Part shown: one piece after another, positions 1 through 5,705 of the stretch
Position numbering within the stretch: the first letter of the stretch is position 1
How the letters are laid out: the number at the start of each line of letters is the position of its first letter
Origin: an uncultured Parasphingopyxis sp.
Lineage (GTDB): Bacteria; Pseudomonadota; Alphaproteobacteria; Sphingomonadales; Sphingomonadaceae
Length of the DNA: 9,239 bases
NCBI GenBank assembly: GCA_905479515.1
Contig: CAJQMX010000175.1
Span: 1 to 9,239, forward strand
Direction: 5' to 3'
Translations under genes and position numbers: made by a program
Notes under the pieces: model-generated
Seen by the model: only the letters and a program-made list of their open reading frames with translations
Databases searched by the model: none
What the model was told of the DNA's origin: nothing

Positions 1-493
1 CCCCAACAAGTACGCACCGCTCGGGTTCGGCCTCCAGCCGCTGAAAAACCTTGGCAATTTCGCCCTCAGTGGGAGGGTGTTTGAACACCGGTAGCCCAAA
101 CGTCGCCTCGGTGATGAAAATATCACATGCCACAAGTTCGAACGGAGTACAGGTCGGGTCAGGCCGCCGCTTATAGTCGCCGGTCACGACAACCCGCTCG
201 CCCGCATGTTCCATCAAAACCTGTGCGGAACCGAGCACATGACCGGCAGAATGCAAGCTGAAGGTCACGCCGCCCCTCTCGAACGTCTCGTCATATGCCA
301 GCGGCGTTCCAGCTTCGGTGCCATAGCGCAGGCCCATGATCGCGAGCGTTTCCGGCGTTGCCCATACATCGCCATGGCCACGGCGCGCATGATCGGCATG
401 GCCGTGCGTAACGACTGCATGATCGCAGGGTTCGGACGGATCAATCCAAACATCCGCCGGACGCACGTAAATACCGGTTGGATGGGGCTCGAT
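1..493 (-). CDS. Ligase-associated DNA exonuclease, metallo-beta-lactamase fold; 3' part outside window, N-terminus interrupted
   Basis: Reading leftward from 493, the frame encodes IEPHPTGIYVRPADVWIDPS, then the zinc-binding signature THGHADHARRGH (HxHxDH), then a GHVLGSAQ segment and TGDYKRRPDPTC, which supplies further metal ligands. It is still open at base 1 (ending CVLVG). This order matches the exonuclease family encoded beside the ATP-dependent DNA ligase/helicase repair operon, which processes DNA ends in the cytoplasm. About 164 codons are visible, roughly half of the usual 330-340 residues. The codon just before Ile is TAG (494-496), where homologues have Trp (Trp-Ile-x-Pro). Upstream ATGs in the same frame (512-514, 518-520, 527-529) are therefore cut off from the body. 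The only remaining start is GTG at 464-466, with no Shine-Dalgarno sequence before it. So the gene is either a pseudogene or uses a poor start. Family assignment is firm; functional state is uncertain. Confidence 0.85.
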   Translation of the reverse strand, partial: MEPHPTGIYVRPADVWIDPSEPCDHAVVTHGHADHARRGHGDVWATPETLAIMGLRYGTEAGTPLAYDETFERGGVTFSLHSAGHVLGSAQVLMEHAGERVVVTGDYKRRPDPTCTPFELVACDIFITEATFGLPVFKHPPTEGEIAKVFQRLEAEPERCVLVG

Positions 494-581
494 CTAGTGT
501 TTGCAATTGACCATTGTCATATAGCGCATAACTGCGCTGGGGGTTGCATAACAGCCAAATAAAACAGCGTTGTCGCCTTAT

Positions 582-636
582 CCTGAGACAGGCGTCATGA
601 CGCAGGTTCGTCGCGAGCATATGAAATTGTCTCAGG
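582..636. repeat. 9-bp inverted repeat enclosing a perfect 12-bp palindrome
   Basis: CCTGAGACA at 582-590 is the exact reverse complement of TGTCTCAGG at 628-636, with 37 bases between them. Just inside the left arm lies the perfect palindrome GCGTCATGACGC (592-603). The arrangement resembles a protein-binding or recombination site, but I cannot tie it to a known system. It lies 5' of the minus-strand exonuclease, so an operator role is also possible. Confidence 0.5.
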
Positions 637-650
637 TCGTCCGGATTGCG

Positions 651-669
651 ATCGCTGTTCTTCAGCGAT
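651..669. repeat. Hairpin ATCGCTG-TTCTT-CAGCGAT
   Basis: Seven-base perfect stem (651-657 with 663-669) and a five-base loop. It overlaps a GCGATCGC palindrome at 648-655. There is no T-tract on either side, so it is not a typical rho-independent terminator. It belongs to the same cluster of palindromes as its neighbours. Confidence 0.5.
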
Positions 670-673
670 GCGC

Positions 674-847
674 TCCCTGTTCCGTCGGCGCATTTCCCTG
701 ATATGCGAAAAAGAATTCCCTGTTACTTTGACTAGGGAATTTGCTGCCAAAAACCCCGGTTAGCTGCAGTTTTGACGGCTCGAATAACCCGAAAAAATGC
801 AGAGAAAATGACATTTTCCCTGTTAATTCCCGCAAAACAGGGAAATT
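674..847. repeat. Cluster of TTCCCTGTT / AACAGGGAA repeats with two stem-loops
   Basis: A short motif recurs: TCCCTGTT (674-681), TTTCCCTG (693-700), AATTCCCT followed by GTTA (714-725), TTTCCCTGTT (815-824), and the inverted AACAGGGAAA (836-845). Two pairs form perfect stems: 714-721 with 734-741 (8 bp, 12-base loop) and 815-824 with 836-845 (10 bp, 11-base loop). Direct and inverted copies within 175 bases imply a repeated binding site or the remains of a repeat element. I do not recognise it with certainty. Confidence 0.6.
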
Positions 848-1003
848 GAGGTGGAGACCAGTTCGCTCAAGACTGCGTCGCGCACCACACAGTCCTTCTT
901 TTCCACCGTGGGACTATTCTTGGCGGCGACAAGCCAATTTATCATCGTAAAAACAGTGATATAGTGTGATTGTGGTAGGGGCGTTATTTGCCAGAGACCG
1001 TGT

Positions 1004-1062
1004 TGGCACGGCGTTATCGGTCTAATTCAGGCGACTTTCTCTGACCCCCGAAAAGCGTGCCA
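1004..1062. repeat. Short inverted repeat pair TGGCACG/CGTGCCA beside the IS
   Basis: TGGCACG at 1004-1010 is the reverse complement of CGTGCCA at 1056-1062, giving a 59-base segment with matched ends. The internal flanks are partly similar (GCGTTATCGG versus CTTTTCGGGG). It might be a small relic of another mobile element, or chance. No coding content is evident. Confidence 0.25.
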
Positions 1063-1073
1063 CCAGTTGCAGA

Positions 1074-1091
1074 GGCATTGTCACGTTAACT
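1074..1091 (+). repeat. Left terminal inverted repeat of the IS
   Basis: GGCATTGTCACGTTAACT, exact inverse complement of the right end. The leading GGC.TTGTC is in keeping with IS6-type ends, which start GGC and contain TGT. Confidence 0.9.
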
Positions 1092-1126
1092 TGAAGTGGA
1101 CGCGTTTGTCATTTTCGCCACCTAAG

Positions 1127-1822
1127 CTACGCAGCCTTGGACGCGGCATTCCAATCGACAAATGCACCTTCACGATATCGTTTGAAAGTCGCTCGATTGA
1201 GCAGATGGCGTTGGAAATAAAAGCTGTTGTAAGTGGCCGATTGAAGATTGAGGAAGCGTTGTGCTGATCCAGGCGATTTGAACCGCTGCATTTTTCGTTA
1301 TCTTCGGCGAACAGGCTGATGCGAGTTTTCTACTCGATTGTTGGCGCGTTCTTCGGTGACATGCTCGATGCCCAATCCAAGTTTCCTGAATGCTGCGCGG
1401 TAGGATCCTAGCTTGTCGGTAATCAGGCGCGTTGGCGTAGACTGCTTCTTCAGAAGCTTACGCATGAGCTTTTCTGCGGCCTTCGTGTCCCGACGTGATT
1501 GTACCAGGAAGTCGAGAACTTCGCCTTCACTGTCTACAGCGCGCCAAAGCCAAAATCGCTTGCCTCGAATGACGATCACCATCTCATCAAGGTGCCAATG
1601 ATCGCTTGGGGTTGGCCGCCTGGATCTCAGGTTTCGAGCGATCGCTGAACCAAACTTCAGACACCAACGCCTAACTGTTTTATGGGACACGTCCAATCCG
1701 CGCACTGCGAGAAGGTCTTCGACATCTCGGAAACTCAACGTGAACCTGGCGTAGAGCCAAACGGCATGCCGAATGATGTCAGGAGGAAAACGATGGCGAT
1801 CGAATGAGATTAGTTTCATCAA
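1127..1822 (-). pseudogene. IS6-family DDE transposase, interrupted by TAA at 1298-1300
   Basis: From ATG at 1822 the product has 174 residues. It carries an N-terminal helix-turn-helix region (about 30-60, DVSHKTVRRWC) and a DDE core: Asp79 in HWHLDE, Asp136 in LITDKLGSY and Glu165 in NNRVENSH. Translation then meets TAA after QPVRRR. The same frame continues beyond it for 56 codons, as RKMQRFKSPGSAQRF, then NSFYFQRHLLNRATF, to TAG at 1127-1129. This is the normal IS6 C-terminus, where the family has RRRERKMQRFKS. A single GAA-to-TAA change therefore explains the break. The restored length of 231 residues is typical. The truncated product keeps all three catalytic acids but lacks the C-terminal tail, so activity is doubtful. 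Confidence 0.9.
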
Positions 1823-1856
1823 ACGGCAATATCCCGCCGATCGACGTTCAGCTATG

Positions 1857-1874
1857 AGTTAACGTGACAATGCC
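1857..1874 (-). repeat. Right terminal inverted repeat of the IS
   Basis: AGTTAACGTGACAATGCC, exact inverse complement of the left end at 1074-1091. It lies 34 bases upstream of the transposase start. Confidence 0.9.
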
Positions 1875-1891
1875 ATGCCTCACCCGTCATC

Positions 1892-2668
1892 TCAACTCCT
1901 GCAGCTGAACGAAGCCGTGCCAAGTCCGGCGATGGTGACCTTCACCTCGTCACCCGGCTTGAATGCAACTATTGGTCCCAAGGCGCCGGTCAGGATGACA
2001 TCTCCTTTGCAAAGCGGTTCTCTCTTTTCGGCGAGTACGTTGGCGAGCCAAGTGGCTGCATTGAGGGGATGGTCGAGGCAAGCGGCGCCCGTGCCGGACG
2101 AAGCGATTTCACCGTTGATCTCCAGCACCATGCCGCAGGTCCACAAATCGAGTTCGCCGATCGGCATGCGCTCCTTGCCGAGGACAAATCGGCCTGCAGC
2201 GCCATTGTCAGCAACGGTGTCGGCAAATGTGATGTTCCAGTCGGCGATCCGGCTATCGACAATTTCTATTGCGGCCACGGCATGGCTGATGGCGGCTGCA
2301 ACCTCGTCTCGGTCAACTAAGCGGGGCGGTAAATCTTCTCCCATGGTGAAGGCAATTTCCCCTTCAGCCTTTGGTTGCAGCATCGCGCCAAACGGAACCG
2401 TTCCACCGTCAGGGATTTCCATGTCTTCGAACAAGGCACCGAAATCCGGTTGGTCGACGCCAAGTTGCACCTGTACCGTTCTGGCCGTTAGCCCGACTTT
2501 GCGACCGACCAGCCGCCGTCCATTTTCTGTCCAAAAGGCGGTATTGATGGCCTGGATTGCATAGGCGTTATCGCCGTCCAGCGGCTCGATCAGGTCGCGC
2601 ATCGGCGGAACCGCGCCGTTGGCATATGCGTCGCGCAGCCGTTTCGCTGCAGTTTCCATAGTGGACAT
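1892..2668 (-). CDS. 2-keto-4-pentenoate (2-hydroxypenta-2,4-dienoate) hydratase-like protein
   Basis: The 258-residue product belongs to the fumarylacetoacetate hydrolase-like hydratases (MhpD/DmpE/HsaE type, usually about 260 residues). These add water to 2-hydroxypenta-2,4-dienoate or a substituted homologue in the lower meta-cleavage pathway, giving a 4-hydroxy-2-oxo acid; they are cytoplasmic and use Mg or Mn. Visible marks are GRKVGLT (Lys57), the metal-ligand motif AEGEIAF (Glu102, Glu104), AAIEIVDSR (Glu135) and a C-terminal GDVILTGALG segment. The start at 2666-2668 (MSTMETAAKRL) is preferred over an in-frame ATG 30 codons upstream because GGGAG (2682-2678) lies nine bases before it and the family does not extend further. 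It diverges from the extradiol dioxygenase gene. A hydroxypentadienoate substrate is inferred; a longer-chain or oxalocrotonate decarboxylase-type role is possible. Confidence 0.88.
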   Translation of the reverse strand: MSTMETAAKRLRDAYANGAVPPMRDLIEPLDGDNAYAIQAINTAFWTENGRRLVGRKVGLTARTVQVQLGVDQPDFGALFEDMEIPDGGTVPFGAMLQPKAEGEIAFTMGEDLPPRLVDRDEVAAAISHAVAAIEIVDSRIADWNITFADTVADNGAAGRFVLGKERMPIGELDLWTCGMVLEINGEIASSGTGAACLDHPLNAATWLANVLAEKREPLCKGDVILTGALGPIVAFKPGDEVKVTIAGLGTASFSCRS

Positions 2669-2918
2669 TTTGGGTCGCTCCCGGTTGCGGTGGTTTCGGC
2701 GCAGCGGATAACATTCGCAAAAAATCCCCGCTAATGCGCTGAGCGCCGATATTGTCATCCCGGCGCGGCGGCTTTCCGGTTTGGCGACGCTGCGCGCGGG
2801 TGCGACATCATGGCCATCGTCTGCGTAAAAATCCTATTCGCTGCGCCCGGCAGGCAGTCCGACGATGCCCACCTCACTACCAACTGACTCAAAATATGAC
2901 GGTTGGAGGAGTGGAATT
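2669..2918. promoter_or_regulatory. Divergent intergenic region between hydratase and extradiol dioxygenase
   Basis: Both flanking genes point outward, so promoters for both directions must lie in these 250 bases. I see no confident -35/-10 pair. It contains a small inverted repeat, GCGCCG (2743-2748) with CGGCGC (2761-2766), and an AT-rich run around 2718-2726. A shared operator here would co-regulate both genes, but no regulator is encoded in the window. Confidence 0.4.
2905..2910 (+). promoter_or_regulatory. Ribosome binding site setting the extradiol dioxygenase start
   Basis: GGAGGA, eight bases before ATG 2919. It favours this start over the in-frame ATG at 2865, which would add 18 residues of non-family sequence and has no comparable site. 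Confidence 0.75.
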
Positions 2919-3773
2919 ATGACGCAACAGCTTGCCTATTGCGGCTTCGGAGTCAGCGATCCGGAGAGCTGGGTGCGGTTTGCATCCGAAGGTCTCGGCC
3001 TTCCGGCCTATGCCGAAGGCGGGACCACCTATTTACGGATGGATGATCGCCCCTGGCGTTTTGCGCTGCACCCTTCTGGTGAAGACGATATTCTCTATGC
3101 GGGTTTTGCGTTCGATAGTGAGCGGGAATGGCAGGACTTTATAGATTCGCTTTTGGATTTGGAATTTCCGGTCACAGATTTCTCGGACGAACAATGCGCT
3201 GACCGCAATGTGACGGCCGGTGTCTGGCTGAGTGATCCACAGGGATTGCGTCTCGAATTTGTCCATGGTCACGAGAGACTGCCCAGCGAAACCGATGCTG
3301 ACCGCGTGAGCGGCTTCGTCACCGGGGATCAGGGCTTGGGGCATATCGTCGTTTCAGTGACCGATTTCGACAGAGCTCTCAAATTCTACGAAACGATCGG
3401 CCTGAAACTCAGCGACACCATTGTCACTCCGTTCGGTCCTGCCGATACATTGCGCATTGCATTCATGCACTGCAACCCGCGCCACCATTCGCTGGCCTTT
3501 GCATGCCTTCCGGGTGAGAAACGGCTCAATCATGTCATGATCGAGCGGGCGGAGGTCGATGGCGTGCTGATCGCCCATCAGCGTTGCCGTGACATGGAAT
3601 ACATGCCGGGCAATATCGGGCGTCACCCGAATGACCTGACGCTCTCTTTCTATGTGCCAACCCCATCCGGTTTCGATTTCGAACTCGGATATGGCGGTGT
3701 CGCAGTCGATGGCGATTGGCAGGTTCGCGAATATGAAGCGATCAGCCTCTGGGGGCATGAGCGAGCGTCATAA
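2919..3773 (+). CDS. Type I extradiol (catechol-type) ring-cleavage dioxygenase, VOC superfamily
   Basis: The 284-residue product has two glyoxalase/VOC domains (about 5-115 and 138-260), the architecture of BphC and HsaC (about 290-300 residues). The C-terminal domain holds the 2-His-1-carboxylate Fe(II) site: His142 in GLGHIVVSVTD, a His in NPRHHS (189/190) and Glu255 in GFDFELGYG. Also present are His205 in RLNHVMIE and Tyr245 in SFYVPTPSGF, at the positions of the conserved active-site His and Tyr. The enzyme cleaves a catechol next to its hydroxyls using O2 and gives a ring-opened dienoate. The nature of the ring substituent (phenyl, steroid C/D rings or other) cannot be read from the sequence. 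It diverges from the hydratase, which acts later in such pathways, and lies 265 bases before the Rieske gene. Confidence 0.9.
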   Translation: MTQQLAYCGFGVSDPESWVRFASEGLGLPAYAEGGTTYLRMDDRPWRFALHPSGEDDILYAGFAFDSEREWQDFIDSLLDLEFPVTDFSDEQCADRNVTAGVWLSDPQGLRLEFVHGHERLPSETDADRVSGFVTGDQGLGHIVVSVTDFDRALKFYETIGLKLSDTIVTPFGPADTLRIAFMHCNPRHHSLAFACLPGEKRLNHVMIERAEVDGVLIAHQRCRDMEYMPGNIGRHPNDLTLSFYVPTPSGFDFELGYGGVAVDGDWQVREYEAISLWGHERAS

Positions 3774-4038
3774 AGCTATTCGGCGCAGCACTTAGTCGCA
3801 GACAGTCATTGCCCGATTGTGGCGGATTTTCTCTGTTTCAATCCCCTGTCCGGCGCGCGTTGCTGGAGGTTGGAGGGGAGAACATAGCGATGCGCTGGGC
3901 GGCCATCTTCTGCTTTTCGGACGTAGCGAGATCGCCTGGCACCAACTTAGTGTTCGAAGATCGTTGCAGTCCGTACCGAATCCCTGACCGGGCTGGGTGG
4001 ACGAGGATACGAACGGGATGAAAAGAGGCGGAGACAAT
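3774..4038. promoter_or_regulatory. Intergenic region upstream of the Rieske gene
   Basis: These 265 bases separate the extradiol dioxygenase stop from the preferred Rieske start. There is no clear terminator hairpin after the dioxygenase and no confident promoter. The word ACTTAGT occurs twice (3790-3796 and 3945-3951), and the possible leader frame lies inside. The length suggests a separate promoter, but read-through from the dioxygenase gene cannot be excluded. Confidence 0.35.
3890..4021 (+). CDS. Possible 43-residue leader ORF before the Rieske gene
   Basis: ATG at 3890 is preceded by GGAGGGGAG (3872-3880) at nine bases. The frame (MRWAAIFCFSDVARSPGTNL and so on, ending RIRTG) stops at TGA 4019-4021. 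That stop overlaps ATG 4018-4020, an in-frame upstream start of the Rieske protein, as ATGA. Strong binding site plus overlap are what a translated leader would show. I recognise no homology, and the composition is Arg-rich as in chance frames, so it may be spurious. Confidence 0.25.
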   Translation: MRWAAIFCFSDVARSPGTNLVFEDRCSPYRIPDRAGWTRIRTG

Positions 4039-5253
4039 ATGAATAGCCAACCCAAACAGCGCTGGGCTGACCGATATCCCGAGTTGGGAACCGGGCCGAT
4101 CGAAACGGAAAGCCTGATTTCGAAGGATGCTTTTGAACGCGAGCGGGAGCGGGTCTTCAAGCGGACATGGCTAAAGGTTGGCCGGGTGGAAGAGTTGCCC
4201 AAACCAGGCGATTACAAGGTCAAACGCATTGCCGTGGGGCCTGCATCGGTCATTCTGGTTCGCGGCAAGGACGATCGTATCCGCGCTTTCCACAATGTAT
4301 GCTCTCACCGTGCAAACAAGGTCGTGACGGAAACCGGCGAGGAGACCTTCGGCAGCAGCCGCGCAGCCGTGATGACCTGCCGCTTCCATGGCTGGGTGTA
4401 CAATGCCGAGGGGCAGATCGTGGCGGTGCCGGAAGAGGAGCGTTTTTCGGCCTGCTTTGCGAAGGAAGAAAATGGACTGGCCCCTGTCCATTGTGATGTT
4501 TGGGCCGGCTTCATCTTCATCAATCTTGATGAGGGCACGCCCAAGCCTCTCTCAGAATTTATCGGAGGGTTCGATACACATCTGGGTAGCTTCCCTTATG
4601 AAAAATATTCCCACTGCTTCAGCTATATGACTGAGTTGAACTGCAACTGGAAAATCGGGGTTGATGCTTTCGCAGAAGCCTATCATGTCCCCACGATCCA
4701 TTCCGGAACATTCCCGCTGGCATCCATCGACCTCGAAGATGTTCAGCTTATGGGCGATCACCGCACAGGCGGCATCTATATCGATCTTACCGAGCCGCCC
4801 ACGCCGACCGCGCAAATTGCGCAGCGGCTGTCGCGCTCTTCGCTGGTTGAGCAGGTCGCCGATGCTGATCGCCTTCCACCGTCGATAAATCCTCATCGGC
4901 GACCCAATTTCATCTTCGAACTGAGTGTGGTCTTTCCCAATTTCCTGATTCACGTTTCAGACGGCATCTGGTTCACGCATCAGTTCTGGCCATTGTCTGA
5001 AAACCGGACGCTGTGGGAGGGCAAATATTATGTGAGTCCCCCCACCAGCTATGCCGAACAATGGGGCGTGGAGCATGCCCAAATTCTGCAGCGCAATGCC
5101 TGGCTGGAAGATACGGCAACGATGGAAGCAACCCAGGAAGCCCTCGAAACCCGCGTGAAATCGAAGATGTTTCTGCAGGATGACGAGGTCCTGCTGCGGC
5201 ATGCCTATCATGTGCTTGAAAAATATACCGGCGACACAGAGGGGGTGCGATAA
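4039..5253 (+). CDS. Rieske non-heme iron oxygenase, alpha (catalytic) subunit
   Basis: The 404-residue product has an N-terminal Rieske domain (about 40-150). Its [2Fe-2S] ligands are Cys88 and His90 (NVCSHR) and Cys114 and His117 (TCRFHGW). A C-terminal catalytic domain follows, with the mononuclear iron site: bridging Asp209 in GVDAFAEAYH, His216 and His221 (YHVPTIH), and probable third ligand Asp358 in WLEDTATME. Such enzymes hydroxylate or dihydroxylate aromatic and alicyclic substrates with electrons from a ferredoxin/reductase, neither of which is in this window. The gap between the two ligand pairs is 23 residues, longer than the usual 15-17. Start 4039 is chosen because GGAG (4030-4033) precedes it; in-frame ATGs at 3997 and 4018 are alternatives. 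Its stop overlaps the start of the next gene by one base. No beta subunit of normal size is present. Confidence 0.92.
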   Translation: MNSQPKQRWADRYPELGTGPIETESLISKDAFERERERVFKRTWLKVGRVEELPKPGDYKVKRIAVGPASVILVRGKDDRIRAFHNVCSHRANKVVTETGEETFGSSRAAVMTCRFHGWVYNAEGQIVAVPEEERFSACFAKEENGLAPVHCDVWAGFIFINLDEGTPKPLSEFIGGFDTHLGSFPYEKYSHCFSYMTELNCNWKIGVDAFAEAYHVPTIHSGTFPLASIDLEDVQLMGDHRTGGIYIDLTEPPTPTAQIAQRLSRSSLVEQVADADRLPPSINPHRRPNFIFELSVVFPNFLIHVSDGIWFTHQFWPLSENRTLWEGKYYVSPPTSYAEQWGVEHAQILQRNAWLEDTATMEATQEALETRVKSKMFLQDDEVLLRHAYHVLEKYTGDTEGVR

Positions 5254-5603
5254 TGGCGGCTATTCTTCCTGAAGGGTTTGAGCAGCTCACCCCTTTTGTT
5301 GATCACTGGGCACTGGAAACCCAATCCGAGCGCGAAAATCGTCGTCGGACCTCTACTGGAGAGGAAATGCAGGCATTCTTCGACGCAGTTTTTCCGGAGA
5401 TTGAGCGCATGCTTGGTGCGTGCGACAAATTTCCGTTCGGGTCTCTTCCGCCATCGCATCAGCCCTTGCTCAATATGGCGCTGACGCTCGCCGAGATAGC
5501 CCCAAGTGTCGAGCATTATGACGGAGCGTCTGCCGTACCGCATTCCTTCGAAGAAACCCGTTTTATCGCGGAGCATGCCGACCATCCGACCTGGAAGGGT
5601 TAG
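5253..5603 (+). CDS. Small protein of unknown function coupled to the Rieske alpha subunit
   Basis: 116 residues, starting at an ATG that shares one base with the TAA of the Rieske gene (TAATG) and is preceded by AGGGGG (5240-5245). This implies translational coupling and a joint role. The product is soluble, acidic and probably mostly helical, with no signal peptide, no membrane span and no metal-binding motif. Recognisable stretches are LPEGFEQLTPFVDHWAL near the N-terminus and LTLAEIAPSVEHY at 78-89. From memory, similar short proteins beginning LPEGFE-L-PF-x-W-L-x-T-x-x-ER accompany Rieske genes in sphingomonads and remain unassigned. It is too short, and unlike in sequence, to be a standard beta subunit (about 160-190 residues, cystatin-like fold). 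A chaperone, stabilising or electron-transfer docking role is conjecture. Confidence 0.8.
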   Translation: MAAILPEGFEQLTPFVDHWALETQSERENRRRTSTGEEMQAFFDAVFPEIERMLGACDKFPFGSLPPSHQPLLNMALTLAEIAPSVEHYDGASAVPHSFEETRFIAEHADHPTWKG

Positions 5604-5635
5604 CCGTTTCGCGAAGGCAATTCATAAAAAATGAC

Positions 5636-5668
5636 GCGCGTGGAGCCAAAAAAATAGGCTTGCCGCGC
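5636..5668 (+). other. Imperfect stem-loop upstream of the TonB receptor
   Basis: GCGCG (5636-5640) pairs with CGCGC (5664-5668), and AGCC (5644-5647) with GGCT (5657-5660). The two are separated by a small 3x3 internal loop and closed by the A-rich loop AAAAAAATA. No T-run follows, so it is not a standard terminator. It may be an RNA processing, stabilising or attenuation element between the Rieske pair and the receptor gene, or chance. Confidence 0.3.
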
Positions 5669-5705
5669 TGGCTATTGAAAACAAAGAAAAATGCAGGGGA
5701 TAATC

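Larger units (their letters stand above)
497..1073. other. Non-coding, palindrome-rich spacer between the exonuclease and the IS
   Basis: I see no convincing gene in these ~580 bases. Short open frames exist (for example 741-950, +), but their composition follows the repeated TTCCCTGTT motifs and they show no recognisable domain. The stretch holds several inverted repeats listed separately and an AT-rich patch around 940-985. Immediately left of the IS, a minus-strand frame reads LQLVARFSGVRESRLN then stop (1072-1023). It could be the tail of a gene cut by the IS, but it is too short to identify. Confidence 0.6.
1074..1874 (-). mobile_element. IS6-family insertion sequence, 801 bp
   Basis: The element is bounded by perfect 18-bp inverted repeats and carries a single transposase frame on the minus strand, the usual plan and size for IS6 relatives (about 0.8 kb). 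IS6 elements transpose by replicative cointegrate formation and normally leave 8-bp target duplications. Here the eight bases to the left (GTTGCAGA) and to the right (ATGCCTCA) differ, so this copy no longer sits between duplicated target. That suggests later recombination or an adjacent deletion. The right end lies only 17 bases past the hydratase stop codon. The transposase has an internal stop, so the copy is probably not autonomous. Confidence 0.9.

Noticed and set aside
674..847. CRISPR array
   Set aside because: The repeated motif is only 8-10 bases, irregularly spaced and in both orientations, without uniform spacers or cas genes.
741..950. 69-codon frame in the repeat-rich spacer
   Set aside because: Its middle part is simply translated TTCCCTGTT/AACAGGGAA repeats, and no ribosome binding site or domain is visible.
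1875..2564. 229-codon plus-strand frame next to the IS
   Set aside because: Ser/Thr/Pro-rich antisense of the hydratase; the minus-strand product matches a known family from end to end.
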